From Dipylidium caninum (Eukaryota > Platyhelminthes > Cestoda > Cyclophyllidea > Dipylidiidae): 64,000 nt of DNA. The position numbers and the translations under genes are program-made. Under the pieces are notes generated by a model. The model worked only from the letters and a program-made list of their open reading frames with translations. It had not been told where the DNA came from and ran no database searches. Of this stretch, positions 16,761-28,745 are shown piece after piece. Position 1 is the first letter of the stretch, and each line of letters opens with the position of its first letter. The stretch is from the NCBI GenBank assembly GCA_017562135.1, contig QEYB01000388.1, positions 434,001 to 498,000 on the forward strand. Reading direction: 5' to 3'.

Positions 16761-18749
16761 TTATAATTCATCCTTAAATTCCTCGTCTCGAGACAGACGC
16801 TCCAGGTCATCGCGCTCCAATAATTTGCCGTGATCGGTGGCGAGGCTGTCAAGCCAAGCTTGAACGCCTCAGCCACTTCTCCCCTGGTTAATTTTCCATC
16901 CGAGTTTAAGTCCGACTCTGCGAATAGGTGAGTGGCCTCAATTTGGGCAAATTTTGCTGATTCTAGAGAGAAGAAGAAGAAGAAGGAGAAGGGATGAAAC
17001 AGCAATACCATTAGGCTATTTTCAGGTGGCATGGCATTTTGCCATTGTGCGTGCATAAGTCATGGTAAAGCAAAATCAATTAGAGATTTAGACAAAGTAA
17101 AAAGGAAAACCATTGTGGGAAACGTTTACTCCTAATTATCATAACATCTACTCTTTAGTTTAAATGAGACGACCAATCTTCAGCGCGTCTAGGGGGACAA
17201 AAGTGAATGTATTGTTCAACTTGAGATTGCGTTAGGCGATTTATCTCACTCACCATCGTTGTAATGCGTCATCAATTCATCAGCATCCACATAACCATCA
17301 CCATTTTTGTCCATCTGAGAAAATTTGTCTTTTTCGTACTCCAAGACTTGAGAATCTTTGGTATCTACATTAAGGTAGAGAGGGGCTTGAAAATCGAGAC
17401 TTTTTTGCGAGCATAACAAATTTGTCGTCTCAGTCCATTAAGATACCATATTTTTTAGGCGATTGAAGGCAAGAATAACTCACCACCAAGGTACTCTTCC
17501 AATGTCAATCGACGATCTCCATTGTAGTCCTGGTAGCGCATGGTTTCATTCACCACGTAAGGCACCATATGAGGATAGTGGAAGGGTGAATTGAAGCCTA
17601 TCAGCTCCTCAACGTCCAAATGCTCGTCGTTATTTACATCCGCTGTCGTAAACCGTTGCATTTCATCATCTATGGACTATAATATTGGAGCATTCATGGA
17701 TAGCGAAGAAAGCGAACGCGGGCGGTCAACGGAGAATTTCATACTCTTTATTTGCCACTTTAAACAGTAGAATGTTACTTAGACCCCGTGAAATACGCAA
17801 ATGAGTGTGAAGTTAACGTGGTATCGTACTTTCGAGGATCCATTGTTCTTCCTATCCTCTATACTTTCACCCAACGATAATGCTACTCCCAAAAACATCG
17901 TGATTCGCAACGCCGACATGCAAGGTCGTTCCCTTTCTCAAGCAAGCACGCATCGGGGCCTCTAAATGATATCAGACTAATGTCAAATCCACAGGGATTA
18001 ACAACGGGAGGTAAATTGAGTAAACGGGAAAAAAGGTTGTATGAAATGCGAACCAAACCTCTAAAATCTGTCGAGAGTCATGGGAATTGTCCTTGCGCAT
18101 GACTTCTACTTCCTGTGGGGTATAGCCGAAGGTATCACTTAAGAATTCCTCCGCTGAGACATATCCGTCGTTGTTGAGGTCTAATCGCTGAAGCGTATCT
18201 TTAGCTGTCTTTTTGTCTGCTCGTCTAGATGCGAAAATTGTGTTAATGCCTTGTGACATCCACAGTATGATATTGACACTTAACTTCTGTCCTATATGCC
18301 GTGATCGGCGCTAAATTAGTGTCGCGGTAAACAAGTTAGGCAATTATTTTAGTGGGTTTACCTAACTTGAAGAGGCAATTCTTGTGAGAGGGAACTATCC
18401 ACTAGTTAAAGCATTATGGATAAGATTCTGTTAGACAGACTAGACAGGGGGAATCGAGATACATAGTAATGGGTCAGGTGATATCATGCCATAACCTAGA
18501 TTAATTTGTGGGTTTTAGACAGAAGGCCTAAGAAGAAATCAAAAATAAGCTGGTTTACTTGAAAGCCGTTGTGATCCAAGCTACCAATTCATCTTGGTCC
18601 AATTCGCCGTCGGACAGTGTGTCAATATTGTCGAAAAGTCTGGCTAGACGTTCTTTTGCATCAGCTGAGTACACGCGTAAGTCATCAAGATGCGATGCTG
18701 TTAAGGAAAACAGAAGACAAAAGAGAAGACCTCCAAGTCGTACCACCAT
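16761..18749 (-). CDS. CREC-family EF-hand protein of the secretory pathway (calumenin/reticulocalbin/Cab45 type)
   Basis: Low-affinity calcium-binding protein of the ER/Golgi lumen. Five exons join in phase: 18749-18559, 18224-18059, 17676-17484, 17364-17254, 16962-16761, about 287 residues. The N-terminus is a clean signal peptide (MVVRLGGLLFCLLFSLTASH). Six EF-hand loops follow: DNIDTLSDGELDQDEL, DLNNDGYVSAEE, DVNNDEHLDVEE, DYNGDRRLTLEE, DKNGDGYVDADE and DLNSDGKLTRGE. Loops 2, 5 and 6 keep the full D-x-N/D-x-D-G pattern; loops 3 and 4 lack the central glycine. The final exon has a one-base slip near 16851 (AA on +). Beyond it the frame ends EEFKDEL followed by TAA at 16763-16761, an ER-retrieval signal. 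Without the correction the frame runs on past this signal. The KDEL-type end points to reticulocalbin-like ER retention; the exact orthologue is not settled. Confidence 0.88.
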
Positions 18750-19556
18750 TTTCCAACAACAAAATAGGCTTTCGTTAGTTTAAATAGGGGCATTTAAAAT
18801 GCTGGTCAGGCGTGGCTGCGTGGAACAGTCGACACGTCAGGACTGTGCGTCGACACCCTGATAATGAAGTTTTCGGAAAGTTGTGTCCAAACAGGTAACA
18901 TTAAAAAGGATAATGGAATATTTTTGACGGCCAATAAATTGTGCCCAAATGAAGTACTTTTTTTCAAGAAAACAATAATGGGAATGATAAGCATAGCTTA
19001 CTGGAGCAGTGGAAAATGATTAAGAATGAAGTCTGGACCAGAGTACAAATGAATCGAAAAATGTCGAACTAGTCGATAGGGTGGGTGTAACTATTCACGT
19101 GGATAGTTTTAGTTTACTTTGTGCCTGTACAGAAGTCCTAAAAACTGGGAATAAAACTCGGTGGTAATAACAAGTAGCGTTAACTCGTGGATACTGAGTC
19201 ATTCCAGTGAACCCTGAGCAGTGTTGGGTCTTCAACCCAGTGTTGGTTACGTAAAGCTGTGCATTATAATCGTCTTAAATGTTTATAACACGGCAGTGAG
19301 TTCCTCGGCATCGGCCACGCCCACCGTCTCCTCCGATAGGTATGACGTTTGGAATAAGCCAAATTTAAGGGAAGTAAGGGTCTTTCATTACACGAAATAT
19401 TAAAAAGATCAATTTATGTCAAGTTGTGTACAACACTACCAAGTGTAGTAAAATATATGGGCTGTAGTCTCTCTGTACATTGAGCATATTTGCGAAGTTA
19501 GTATTTTGAGAACCTCGTTGGGAGTGCTGCGAATGTCATCTATATCCCTCTGAGCA
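18750..19556. other. Divergent promoter region between CREC gene and CTNNBL1
   Basis: About 800 bases between two divergently transcribed genes, so it should carry both promoters. A frame at 19221-19403 (+) has no conserved motif and is not used. No TATA box position can be defended. Confidence 0.35.
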
Positions 19557-22500
19557 ATGTTTGGACGGAAAGACCTCTCGTACAATGTATAAACACATTT
19601 CAACCATAAACTTTAATACCTTTCCAAATTTCAAAACTTTATTAATTAACCAAACAATACATTGTTATGTTGTTTCATTGGCACCATGGCGTCATATGCA
19701 GAGTAAGCATAAATAACGCCAATATAGAAAATTTGTTCTATTGAATGTTAATAGTCCCGGACCTTGTGAACAGCTTCTCTGCAGACCATAATTTTGATTG
19801 GTCCTTCAGGCTCTGGATATGGATGTTCGAGATGTGCTTGGATATAGCGTAGCGTAGCGTATCTTACTTAATATTTTCTAGTCAACTAATGTCTCGTCAC
19901 GCAAACGGAGCAATAGACCTCCAGAACCTCCAACGTTGGGATCTAGTAAATCCGGTGATACCATTCCGGAGCCAACAGCGAAGGCGCCAAGAACAGAGGA
20001 AGTAAATGGCTCAGGATCAATGATAGATCCTCCTACAGGTATGGGGATCGTCTCACTATCTGATTCATTGAAAAATTTGACACTCATTTATGTTCGCTTC
20101 TAGATGCCGACAATGATATCTTGAAGAGTGTTCGGCGAGAGACAGATGATGATCTCGGAATGGTTAGTGAAGATGATATAACTGAGTCAACCGTCAGAAA
20201 AATGTGTAATCTTCTCGAAAAACGCGTGCTAACTAACCAAGAAGCTCGGACCAAATTTCCAGATCAACCAACCAAATTTATGGACTCTGAGGTGGAATTA
20301 CAGGAAACTCTCGAGAGCATGCAGGTAATCTGTATTATTCTTATATTTGTATCCCCTTATGATATAGATATTGGCAGCGAACCCCAACCTTTATGGTGTT
20401 TTGGCTTCTCAAACGCGGCCTCTTCATTTGTTAATTGGTTTATTGTCTCACGACAATACGGACATCAGTATCAATGTCATAGACCTTCTTCATAGTCTTC
20501 TTGAGCCTACCGGTTTACAGGATGCTGATCCAGATGCCGTAGGTCCACTGCTGGAGTTCTTCTTTTCGAATCAACTCGTACAACTTCTAACACAGAATTT
20601 GGCTCGTCTGGACGAGTCAGTTCGCGATGAGCTGAAGGAGTTCACACAACCCTTGGCATTATAGAGAGTCTATTGGATATCCGCCCTGATATGGCTGTAA
20701 CTATCGCTCAGCAAGGCATTTACGCGTGGCTTCTGCGTCGTATTCAGCGACGCCAATTTGACAAAAATAAGCTATATGTTTCTGAGGTCTTGGCTATTCT
20801 GTTGCAACTGGACGATGCCAATAAAACACGACTAGGCGAAATGGACGGTATTGATGTACTGCTTCAACAACTCGCTGCTTATAAGCGCCACAATCCGGCT
20901 AGCCGCGAGGAGGCGGAGATGATGTACAACCTTTTCGATTGTCTATGCTCCACCCTCATGCTCGCTTCCAACAAGGATAAGTTTCTCAAAGGCGAGGGGC
21001 GTACAACTTATGAACCTAATGCTTCGGTGAGTGGTCGATAAAAGTGAATAATGTCAAATTTCGGCCTCGTGGATATATCTTAAGGTGCTTTGTTAAGGTC
21101 TCTTTGACACTTCCGCTGTTAGCATCGAAAAAAATTATAGGACTTCGGTTTTCTGTCTCTACTCCTAAGTCACATACGTGAGATAGTAAGACGGTACGAA
21201 GAGAGTGTAGTTAGTGGCATGTTTTACTGTGGTAATAATTGGATTGAATTTTTTTTTCCTTTTGAGCAATACTAGTTAAATCTTTTATCACTTGCTTGGC
21301 CTTCTGTCTACTAGTTTATGCAATATGTGAACACGGCCGTGATCGCCCGCCATGTTGATGTTGAACGTCTTGAGTGAATTGTTAAATGTATAACATCTAC
21401 GCCTTAACTCGTTAGTAAAATTGGCTTATAATTTGTATTTTTGTAAAGTCATTTTCGAAACTGGCTTTCAAGTGAAAGACGACTTCCTATTTGAACATCC
21501 CTCTCATACCCTAGGAACGTGGGAGAATTTAACACTGGAAATAATATTAATAATTGAGTAAATTCTTGGTAAATGTCTACGCAGATTGGTGAAGCTATTT
21601 TTCTCCCGATCAACTAGTGAAAGACATGCGGCTCGCGACTGCGCTCTGAAAGTGCTCGATTACGCCATGTCCGTCGTAGCCCCGAGCGAGGGAAGCGGTG
21701 GAGGTGGCGGGGCTTTTCTTCTATCTGAGGGTGAGGCCGCAGCTGCAGCCAATTGCAATAAGTTTGTGGAGGTGTTGGGCCTGCGCACCATCTTTCCTCT
21801 CTTCATGCACAGTCCCCAGGCTAAAGGAGCTAAGCTGGCAGCGGCAATCCGCGAGAAGTCATTGCCTGGACCAACTTCAGGAGAAATGGAGGAACATATA
21901 ATAAGGCGAGCAAAGCTTTATTTTTCACATCTTCGTGTTGTTTTTCAGAAATATTAATATCAACACCAATACCAAGGTTAGTTGTTCGGACGTGCATTTA
22001 AAAAGCACCTGGAGTTGTCGGTTTTAAAAATTCAGGTTAAAAATTTGCTTTTAATTTTGATTTTCGGTTGTCGATAGGGGTTCCCGATAGCAAGAATTCG
22101 TGACTTGAAATATTTTAGATAAATCCTGATATAAAAATCCATTGAACGATGTGAGAGATCTTAAATAAAATTTGACAAATTTGTTTTTACGCATGTGACA
22201 AACTCTCTTGCGTTGATGGGTCATGACTACGTTTTCGACTGTGGTAAGTCAGGATGCTACTGTGGAATTATGAGAAGTGGATGCATTTGCAAAATATTTC
22301 CAGGTCTAAAACCTTTTCAACAAAGTGGATAAGTGGATTTACTACCTTTGGTCTTTGTGGCTGTCGAGTGAATACAGGTCTTTTAAAGCGATGCTACAAA
22401 CTGACATTTGTACTGTAATGTAATAACATTTTATTTTTAATTTATAACAGTGCCAAATGTGCTCATCTTTTAGTTAATTGTAGGGTAAAGTCTTTTGTTT

Positions 22501-25260
22501 TAAAAGATGTTATTCAGTAACCAGAATTGTTCTTATATTTATTGTCGTCAAGTATTCATTGTTTAATTCATTTTATCTTAGACATTTTCTTAAAACTCTA
22601 AATCACGGACTGAAGGATGAAGATTTGAGTTTTTCAGTTCCTCGTCGTTGTGTTTTGGGGTCTCGTTGTCATTCATTTTCGCCTATTAGGTAGTTTGTAT
22701 TCATTGAATCGACTCCTCCATCGGGAAAAAGTATTTTCCGTTCTCTACTTCTGCACTAAAAAGGGTCATTTCTCCTTAATTTCTTCCTCTTTTGGTAGTT
22801 GATAAGTTTTGAAATCACACGAGGTTAAACATTTTGGTGAGTGCTTTGGGGGCGGAAAATTTTGAGCGCAATTCCCCCTACATCAACTATGGATAAGGTG
22901 ACAATACAAAAAAATCGTAGAACAATTAGGAGTGCCTCTACTGTATGTGTATAAATAAGTCTTCGCCCCTTACAGTATCGTCGCAGCTCTCCTACGTCAA
23001 TGCACTGGCGCCTATCTGCAGCGTGTTTTGGCCAAGTTCACAGAGAATGAACACGAAAAAGTTGATCGGCTGGTGGAGCTGCACTTCCAGTACCACGAAC
23101 GGGTGTCCAAAGCTAATGCAAAAATTGACGCGTTTCGTGAGGTGGATGACCCTGTTTTCTTGTTTTATTTCTGTTTGTGCTTATCACTTTATATCTTTTG
23201 CTCGTTCCTTAGCATTTATCTCAGCGTTCAGATATCAGCAAAGAGGAGTTGGAGGAGATGGTCACATTGAAACGTATGGATACCGGTCTTCTTTCTCTAC
23301 AATTGATTGATGTCTCCCTCCTGGATATTGCTGTCAATGGCGCTCCTTCTGTGAGTAATTCTAGCCACCTAACAATCCGCCATAATTGCGACCCTTGAAG
23401 AAGCACTCTTGACCATCAGGATGCTCTACTCAATAAATTGATTCCAAGGGGTTGAATCTTCATTATTCTAAGTTTATATGTGCACTACACAGTGTGTCCT
23501 TTGCAGATGTCCACAAAAGACAGAGAGCCATACTGTAACTCAAATTAGTCGCATTATTCTTGCATTCCGGTGGGTTTAGAACCTTTAGGTCATGTGTCTA
23601 AATCCCATCAAATGCCTTATCACCGCTTTCTTACATAAAGCGATGTACTACAGTTCCCTGTTCTCCCCAATATCACACAAGTCTCCGTTTCACAGATGGG
23701 CTGGGCCAAGCGAATTCATACACAGACGATTATGGTGGCATTGTTGGCAAATCCCCACATCGGCAAGAAAGACGTTGGTACTCATCGTTGCGGAGGCTGT
23801 CACACTGCATGGTGTGCTGGTAACAGCCTCAGTCATAGGCGGTTGGGGTGAATGGTGTCACACCCGAATGTAATTGACTGATCACCCAGTACTTTTGCTA
23901 TAAGGTCAAGTCGACTGTCCTGGCAGTATTAGCGGCCTTATCGGTTAAGAACTTAGGGCATGGTGCTCATTCGCCACTACAACTATTTGGACAAGCCCTG
24001 GAATACGTGTTGGCTTAACCTTGTCGCTGGTTGTGCGTCAAACTCGTTTGAGGAGGAGTTTGAGGGCGATAGCAAACCCTTGAAGAGAAGTGCACATTTA
24101 CATTTCCCAAGTTCGGACATGTCGGTAGGAGAACTGATGAAGGCAAGATTATATATACTACCAAATTTGTTTATGTCTTGAGTCGTGGAATTCATGCCTC
24201 TCCAGCTCGGTCGTATGTATCCCCTTCGCTTCAACCATCTGGTCTGGGATGGTTTTTTTAACTATCTGTCAAAAGCTGTTTTTCCCTCCACTGCCTGAAC
24301 AATCATCGTTTTTATTTAGTTAGGTAACTCGAAGTCTGCGTTTTGTTTGTCCCTAATCTCTCTCCTCCCCTCGAATGCCCTGTTCAAATTTTTGTCAATC
24401 TCGGTTCCGCAACTTTTTTCTTTTGACCCCAACTTTCATCGAATTGGTCTTTTCATCAATGTACATCATTCTGAATCGATGTTGGAACGTTTTTACTGCT
24501 GCTAATACTTTACTCTTCGCGTCCATTGTTACTATGGTTTTTTCCGTTTAACGTAAGAATACTCTTCAATCCCACAATTTGTAAAACCTTTTGACGCCTT
24601 TGGGGGGGGGGAGTTGGAAGTAGGGGGCTTTTTTCAATCAGTAGAATGGTATTCAGCAAAAATGAAATCATCATTTTTTTACTCTTCCAGATCTTCCCCT
24701 GTATCCAGCGTCTTTTGAAGATGCGCGGTGCCTCTACATCGACGCTTGTGGAGTCAGTTAGAGGTTGGTCCTGTTACCATCGTATGCTCTTTGTACTGGG
24801 TTTTTTCAGTAACTTTGCTGGCTGGCATCAGCGGAGTCAAATATAAAATCTTGTGTAACTTGCACTTATTCAAATCTTTTTCTCAAGATTTCAATTATGA
24901 GGCTTTATCCACCGTGTATTCTGAACTGTAGTAGTCAAGTTTTTTTTTATAACTTGTTCTACGGTCGTGAAATTGATCTTTTATGATGTGACTAATTGTT
25001 TGCTACGACGTTTAACTGCATACCAGTAAATATATTCTATCCTTGGGTGTCTAGACTACGCTGAAAGTCTGGGCGAGAGTCGGACGGCCATGACGACGGA
25101 GAAGGCACGTGTTTTGCGCCTTATCGGCAATTTCGGTGAACTAAGTGCCAAAACTATCGTCTCGGCTGATAACACTCCACTTCTTCCCCCTCCTCCTCCT
25201 CCCCCTCCTCCTTCATCACCTCCTCTCCCTCCTCTTCCTCCTCCACCCTTACCGCAATAA
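19557..25260 (+). CDS. CTNNBL1: Beta-catenin-like protein 1
   Basis: Armadillo-type protein of the Prp19/CDC5L spliceosome-associated complex. Nine exons: 19557-19586, 19882-20038, 20104-20324, 20368-21026, 21585-21905, 22976-23141, 23213-23350, 24691-24763, 25055-25260, about 656 residues. The 10-codon first exon (MFGRKDLSYN) parallels the vertebrate start with its conserved LSY. It is followed by a basic patch SSRKRSNRPPEPP. Conserved blocks include LSHDNTDISINVIDLL, LYVSEVLAILLQLDD, GIDVLLQQLAAYKRHNP, VLGLRTIFPLFMHSP, LAKFTENEHEKVDRLVELHF and LLKMRGAS. Two slips in exon 4 (missing base near 20635, extra G in 20996-20999) cancel overall; homology requires both. The intron after 21905 has a GC donor. 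The C-terminus ends in a proline-rich tail of about 30 residues not found in vertebrates. Confidence 0.95.
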
Positions 25261-27602
25261 GCGCATTTTGGGAAATCATAAGTGCATACTTTTAAATGAC
25301 ACGGTCTTTCATTCTTTCCAGGGGGAAGAAAGTAATCTGCTCACACTGCGTAGAGGGGGAGTGATATTTATCTGTTGGAAAACCCCTTCTACTCGGAGTG
25401 TCTAACTGCAGGGCTAACCTAAATAATTGATGAATGTGAGTCTGACAAACTGCTAAAACACTAACTCGATTCTATTTGTCGATGGTAGCTGCATAAGTCT
25501 TTTCTTTTCTACCGTTTGCTATAAAACGCGCTTGGCTACTAGGCGATTTTATTTTAGCGATGGATGTAAGAATTTGACGCGGCCACCTTAGAACAGTGCA
25601 ACTCGAAGTTCGGAAGGTTTCCAAGGTGCCGGTCTCGATGTGATCGCTGGAGGGTTTGTGTGTCTTTGGCGTCTGTTCTTATTTCAGCGAGATGGGATTT
25701 CACCGGTTGCAGAAGTGGAGACTCCGGACAGTCACATGTGTACTTGGTTTCCTTAGTAACCTGCTAGTTGCGATTTTACTAGCAACTCACAAATTTTTGC
25801 CTCCTACTCTACCTAGATCCTTTCCCCTTGAGATAGAAAGGTCTGTTTAAGTTTCCACAAGGAAAGAAGTGTTACCCGGAAGTATTAGGTGCCCTTTGGG
25901 AGGTTTCTCATCTCAGACGCAACCAATGACATCCTCGGGACGGTAGGATCAGTTTGGACTGTGGAACGGACCTCCTACTTTGGAAACGTGGTCTTAGAGA
26001 CTATACTACCTTGCTCAAAAGTGGATCCGAGACTTCCTGGTTTTACATAGTTCTTATTTGGCGGGTTTTGTGCACCGCAGGAAAATGGAAAGTGTGAACT
26101 TACAAAAAGTGTCCATTCGGTTATATTCTGCTTGGAATGTTAGCGGTAATTCAAAAGATGATCAGTACGCCTTTCTACTGTACCTGAGGCCTTAAACTTA
26201 TCCCCAGAATGTGATTCGAAGGTAGACTTTTCTCCCATGCCATTTTTCACTGTCTTCTCAGGTATGTACATTGATCGCGGTTATTCTGGCGTCTAGAATC
26301 CTCCCCTCAGACTTTACTATGTTATCACAACCGAAAAATTAATTTTTTTTCGCGTAAGGGAGGAAAGAATATGTCCTGAAAGCGACACCGTTCTACACAG
26401 GTAGTGAAACATCAGGTTGATGCAGAAAGCGTCGAATGCTATCTACTCTAAGGCAGCACTGGTTTTTGAACTTGAGAGGTGGTGTAGTTTTAACTGCGAG
26501 TAATTCCTACACTTGAGTTCCTTTACTGTCCTGGCGATTACACGTCCTGGTAAGATTAAAAGGTCGTTGATGATTAGGGTAATCTCGCTACACAGAAAAT
26601 TAAGAAGTCGGGTTAAAGTATTCAATGAAGAGTTAGGTGCTTAGGCCACCGGTAGCGTTATGCTTGCAGGGCTTGAAATATGATCGAACCTAAAAAAGGA
26701 GATACTCGGAGGGAAAAGAATGTGTACTTCACGCAAATCTCCTGCCCAGAGGGTTGAAATCCAATTTACGGGCTTAAGGGGTCTATTTTTTTAATAAATT
26801 AGGCGTATCTCTTCTTAGGCGGGGAGGCTCGGGAGCATGTGGACAGTGTGAAGTTTGGATGAATTCTGCTAGAGAGGAGAGGATTATTGGAGCCGACCAG
26901 AGCTCGAAGACAATTCTGCTTAGTCTAAACTCCGTAGGCTTGAGTAGATAAGAGCCAATTATCATCTCTAGTGTCCCAAATTGTCTTCAGTAAGGAACAG
27001 GTCAAAGACATGTCACCTGTCTGTCATTCTTTTTATTTAGTAATTCGCTTTCAGCTTACCCGAACCTACTTCAACAGTGGTTCTTCCACCGATATACCCG
27101 GATTTCGGGAGTGCAAATTCCCACTTCTCGTCAAAGATTCACCACCACTTTCTCTACCCAAACAAGGTTGATGCCCTGGTGTTTCCTCGTCCGAATAGTT
27201 GCAGTGGCGAATGAGCATTATGTCCCAAGCTCTTAACCGGCAAAGTCGTTAACACTGCCATGCCCTCAGTCGGCTTGATTTTATAGCAGATTTACTGGGT
27301 GGTCTGTCAACTACATTCGCGTGTGACACCATTCACTTCAACCGTCTTACTGAGTAACATGACAACTCCGCCTCGACGATGGGTGTTGCCGTCTTTCAGA
27401 CGAAGCAGGAATAGTCGCCTCTTCGCCTCCACACCCATATGCACCATGTAGATGCAGCAATTTGCCTGCAATGTCACCATGATTGGCAATGTATAAATTT
27501 GACTGATCTGTCTCATGTACAACTGATGAATAAGCAATCTCATCTCGCAATTAATCGTAACGTAAGTCAACATCTACGTCGGTAAAATGTGATGTAATGG
27601 TA
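25261..27602. other. 2.3-kb gene-poor stretch
   Basis: Short frames only (for example 25656-25850 and 26971-27171 on +, 26783-26965 and 27307-27573 on -), none with known motifs. It could hold decayed repeats or untranslated regions of CTNNBL1 and MsrA. I see no terminal repeats or transposase remnants. Confidence 0.3.
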
Positions 27603-28745
27603 CTATAAGGAATCGTCAAGGCGACACTTGACGCCAGTCCCACGTAGACCACAATATCCTCGGGGATTTTTGTGCAAGTACTGCTGGTGATAGGGTTCCG
27701 CACAGAAGAAATCAGATAATAGTTTTATTTCAGTGGTAATGCGTTTTGATGGGCCCCAGAGCCCTCTGAAAAACATCGCGGGATGCCAGTGCAGCCTTGA
27801 GCTGATCTTCCGTGGAGACAAAAATGGCCGATCTGTACTGCGTGCCGATGTCGTTGCCCTGACGGTTCTCAGTAGTGGGGTCGTGGCCCTCCCAAAAGGT
27901 CTGAGAAATAGGAAAAAGAATGTTTTTTTTATACATATTACTATACCGCTGCTCGGTTTGAAAGATGTCATTTCAGAATAAATGCTGATTTCCCTGATGC
28001 TACCCAAGTTACGATCACGAATCACCCACCGAATCCGGCGGTAAGATTGTAAACGGGTTAAAAAAACTGGAAGCAAATCACAACTCAATGCCATGAAATC
28101 TCGGAAAGCAGGTTTTTAGGGCTAAAATTAAACACGTAAATCGTAAGTGAAAGGGTGATAAGACAACTAACTAGAATTTGACAATTGAGAGCTATGCAGG
28201 TTCATCAAATTGAAGAATGTGAGCGAGAAATGAAGAATCTTAAATTTAGTGAAGCTCAAAGTTGTTGTCTGGTCCAAAGGACATGCAGCTTTAGAAAATA
28301 CCTTGAGGAGTCGCGTAAAGGGCACCAGCCGAGGATCATAGACAACGCGAACGACTTCTGCATGACCTGTTTCTTTTCTGCAAACGTCCATGTAGGTTGG
28401 ATTTTCCAGTCGCCCACCGGCAAAACCGACCTTTGTATTTACAAAATAGGATATATTTGCGTGTGTATCCACGAATAAAACAATGCCATAAAGAGACGTA
28501 AGTTGGAAAAAGTAACATAAGTGTACACTCTGCCGGTCAAGCGAAACATCTTTGTAGAGTTAGAAGAACACTTGAGTTTTTGATGATAAGTTTAGCATAC
28601 CTGAGTGGAATATACGTGAGGAATGCTCCAGAATAGTTTCTCAGCACCCCAGAAACAACCCATGCCAAACATTGCACTCAGACATCCTTCAGGGAAAGGT
28701 GGGAATAACCTGCTTTCCAAGACTGCGTGAAGTGTTTCCTCCCCA
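27603..28745 (-). CDS. MSRA: Peptide methionine sulfoxide reductase A (5' exon missing)
   Basis: Reduces methionine-S-sulfoxide in proteins with thioredoxin as donor. Three exons join in phase: 28745-28601, 28430-28302 and 27900-27603. Exon A carries [25 protein letters not shown] holds the catalytic cysteine. It ends VYSTQ with donor GTATGC. Exon B continues [17 protein letters not shown] and [13 protein letters not shown]. Exon C has [20 protein letters not shown], then a one-base slip at T4 27744-27747 (+ strand), then [20 protein letters not shown] with the C-terminal resolving cysteine and stop at 27605-27603. The first exon above 28745 must supply the start and two bases of a split codon; I did not find it. 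All active-site features are present, so the enzyme should work if the slip is an assembly error. Confidence 0.92.
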
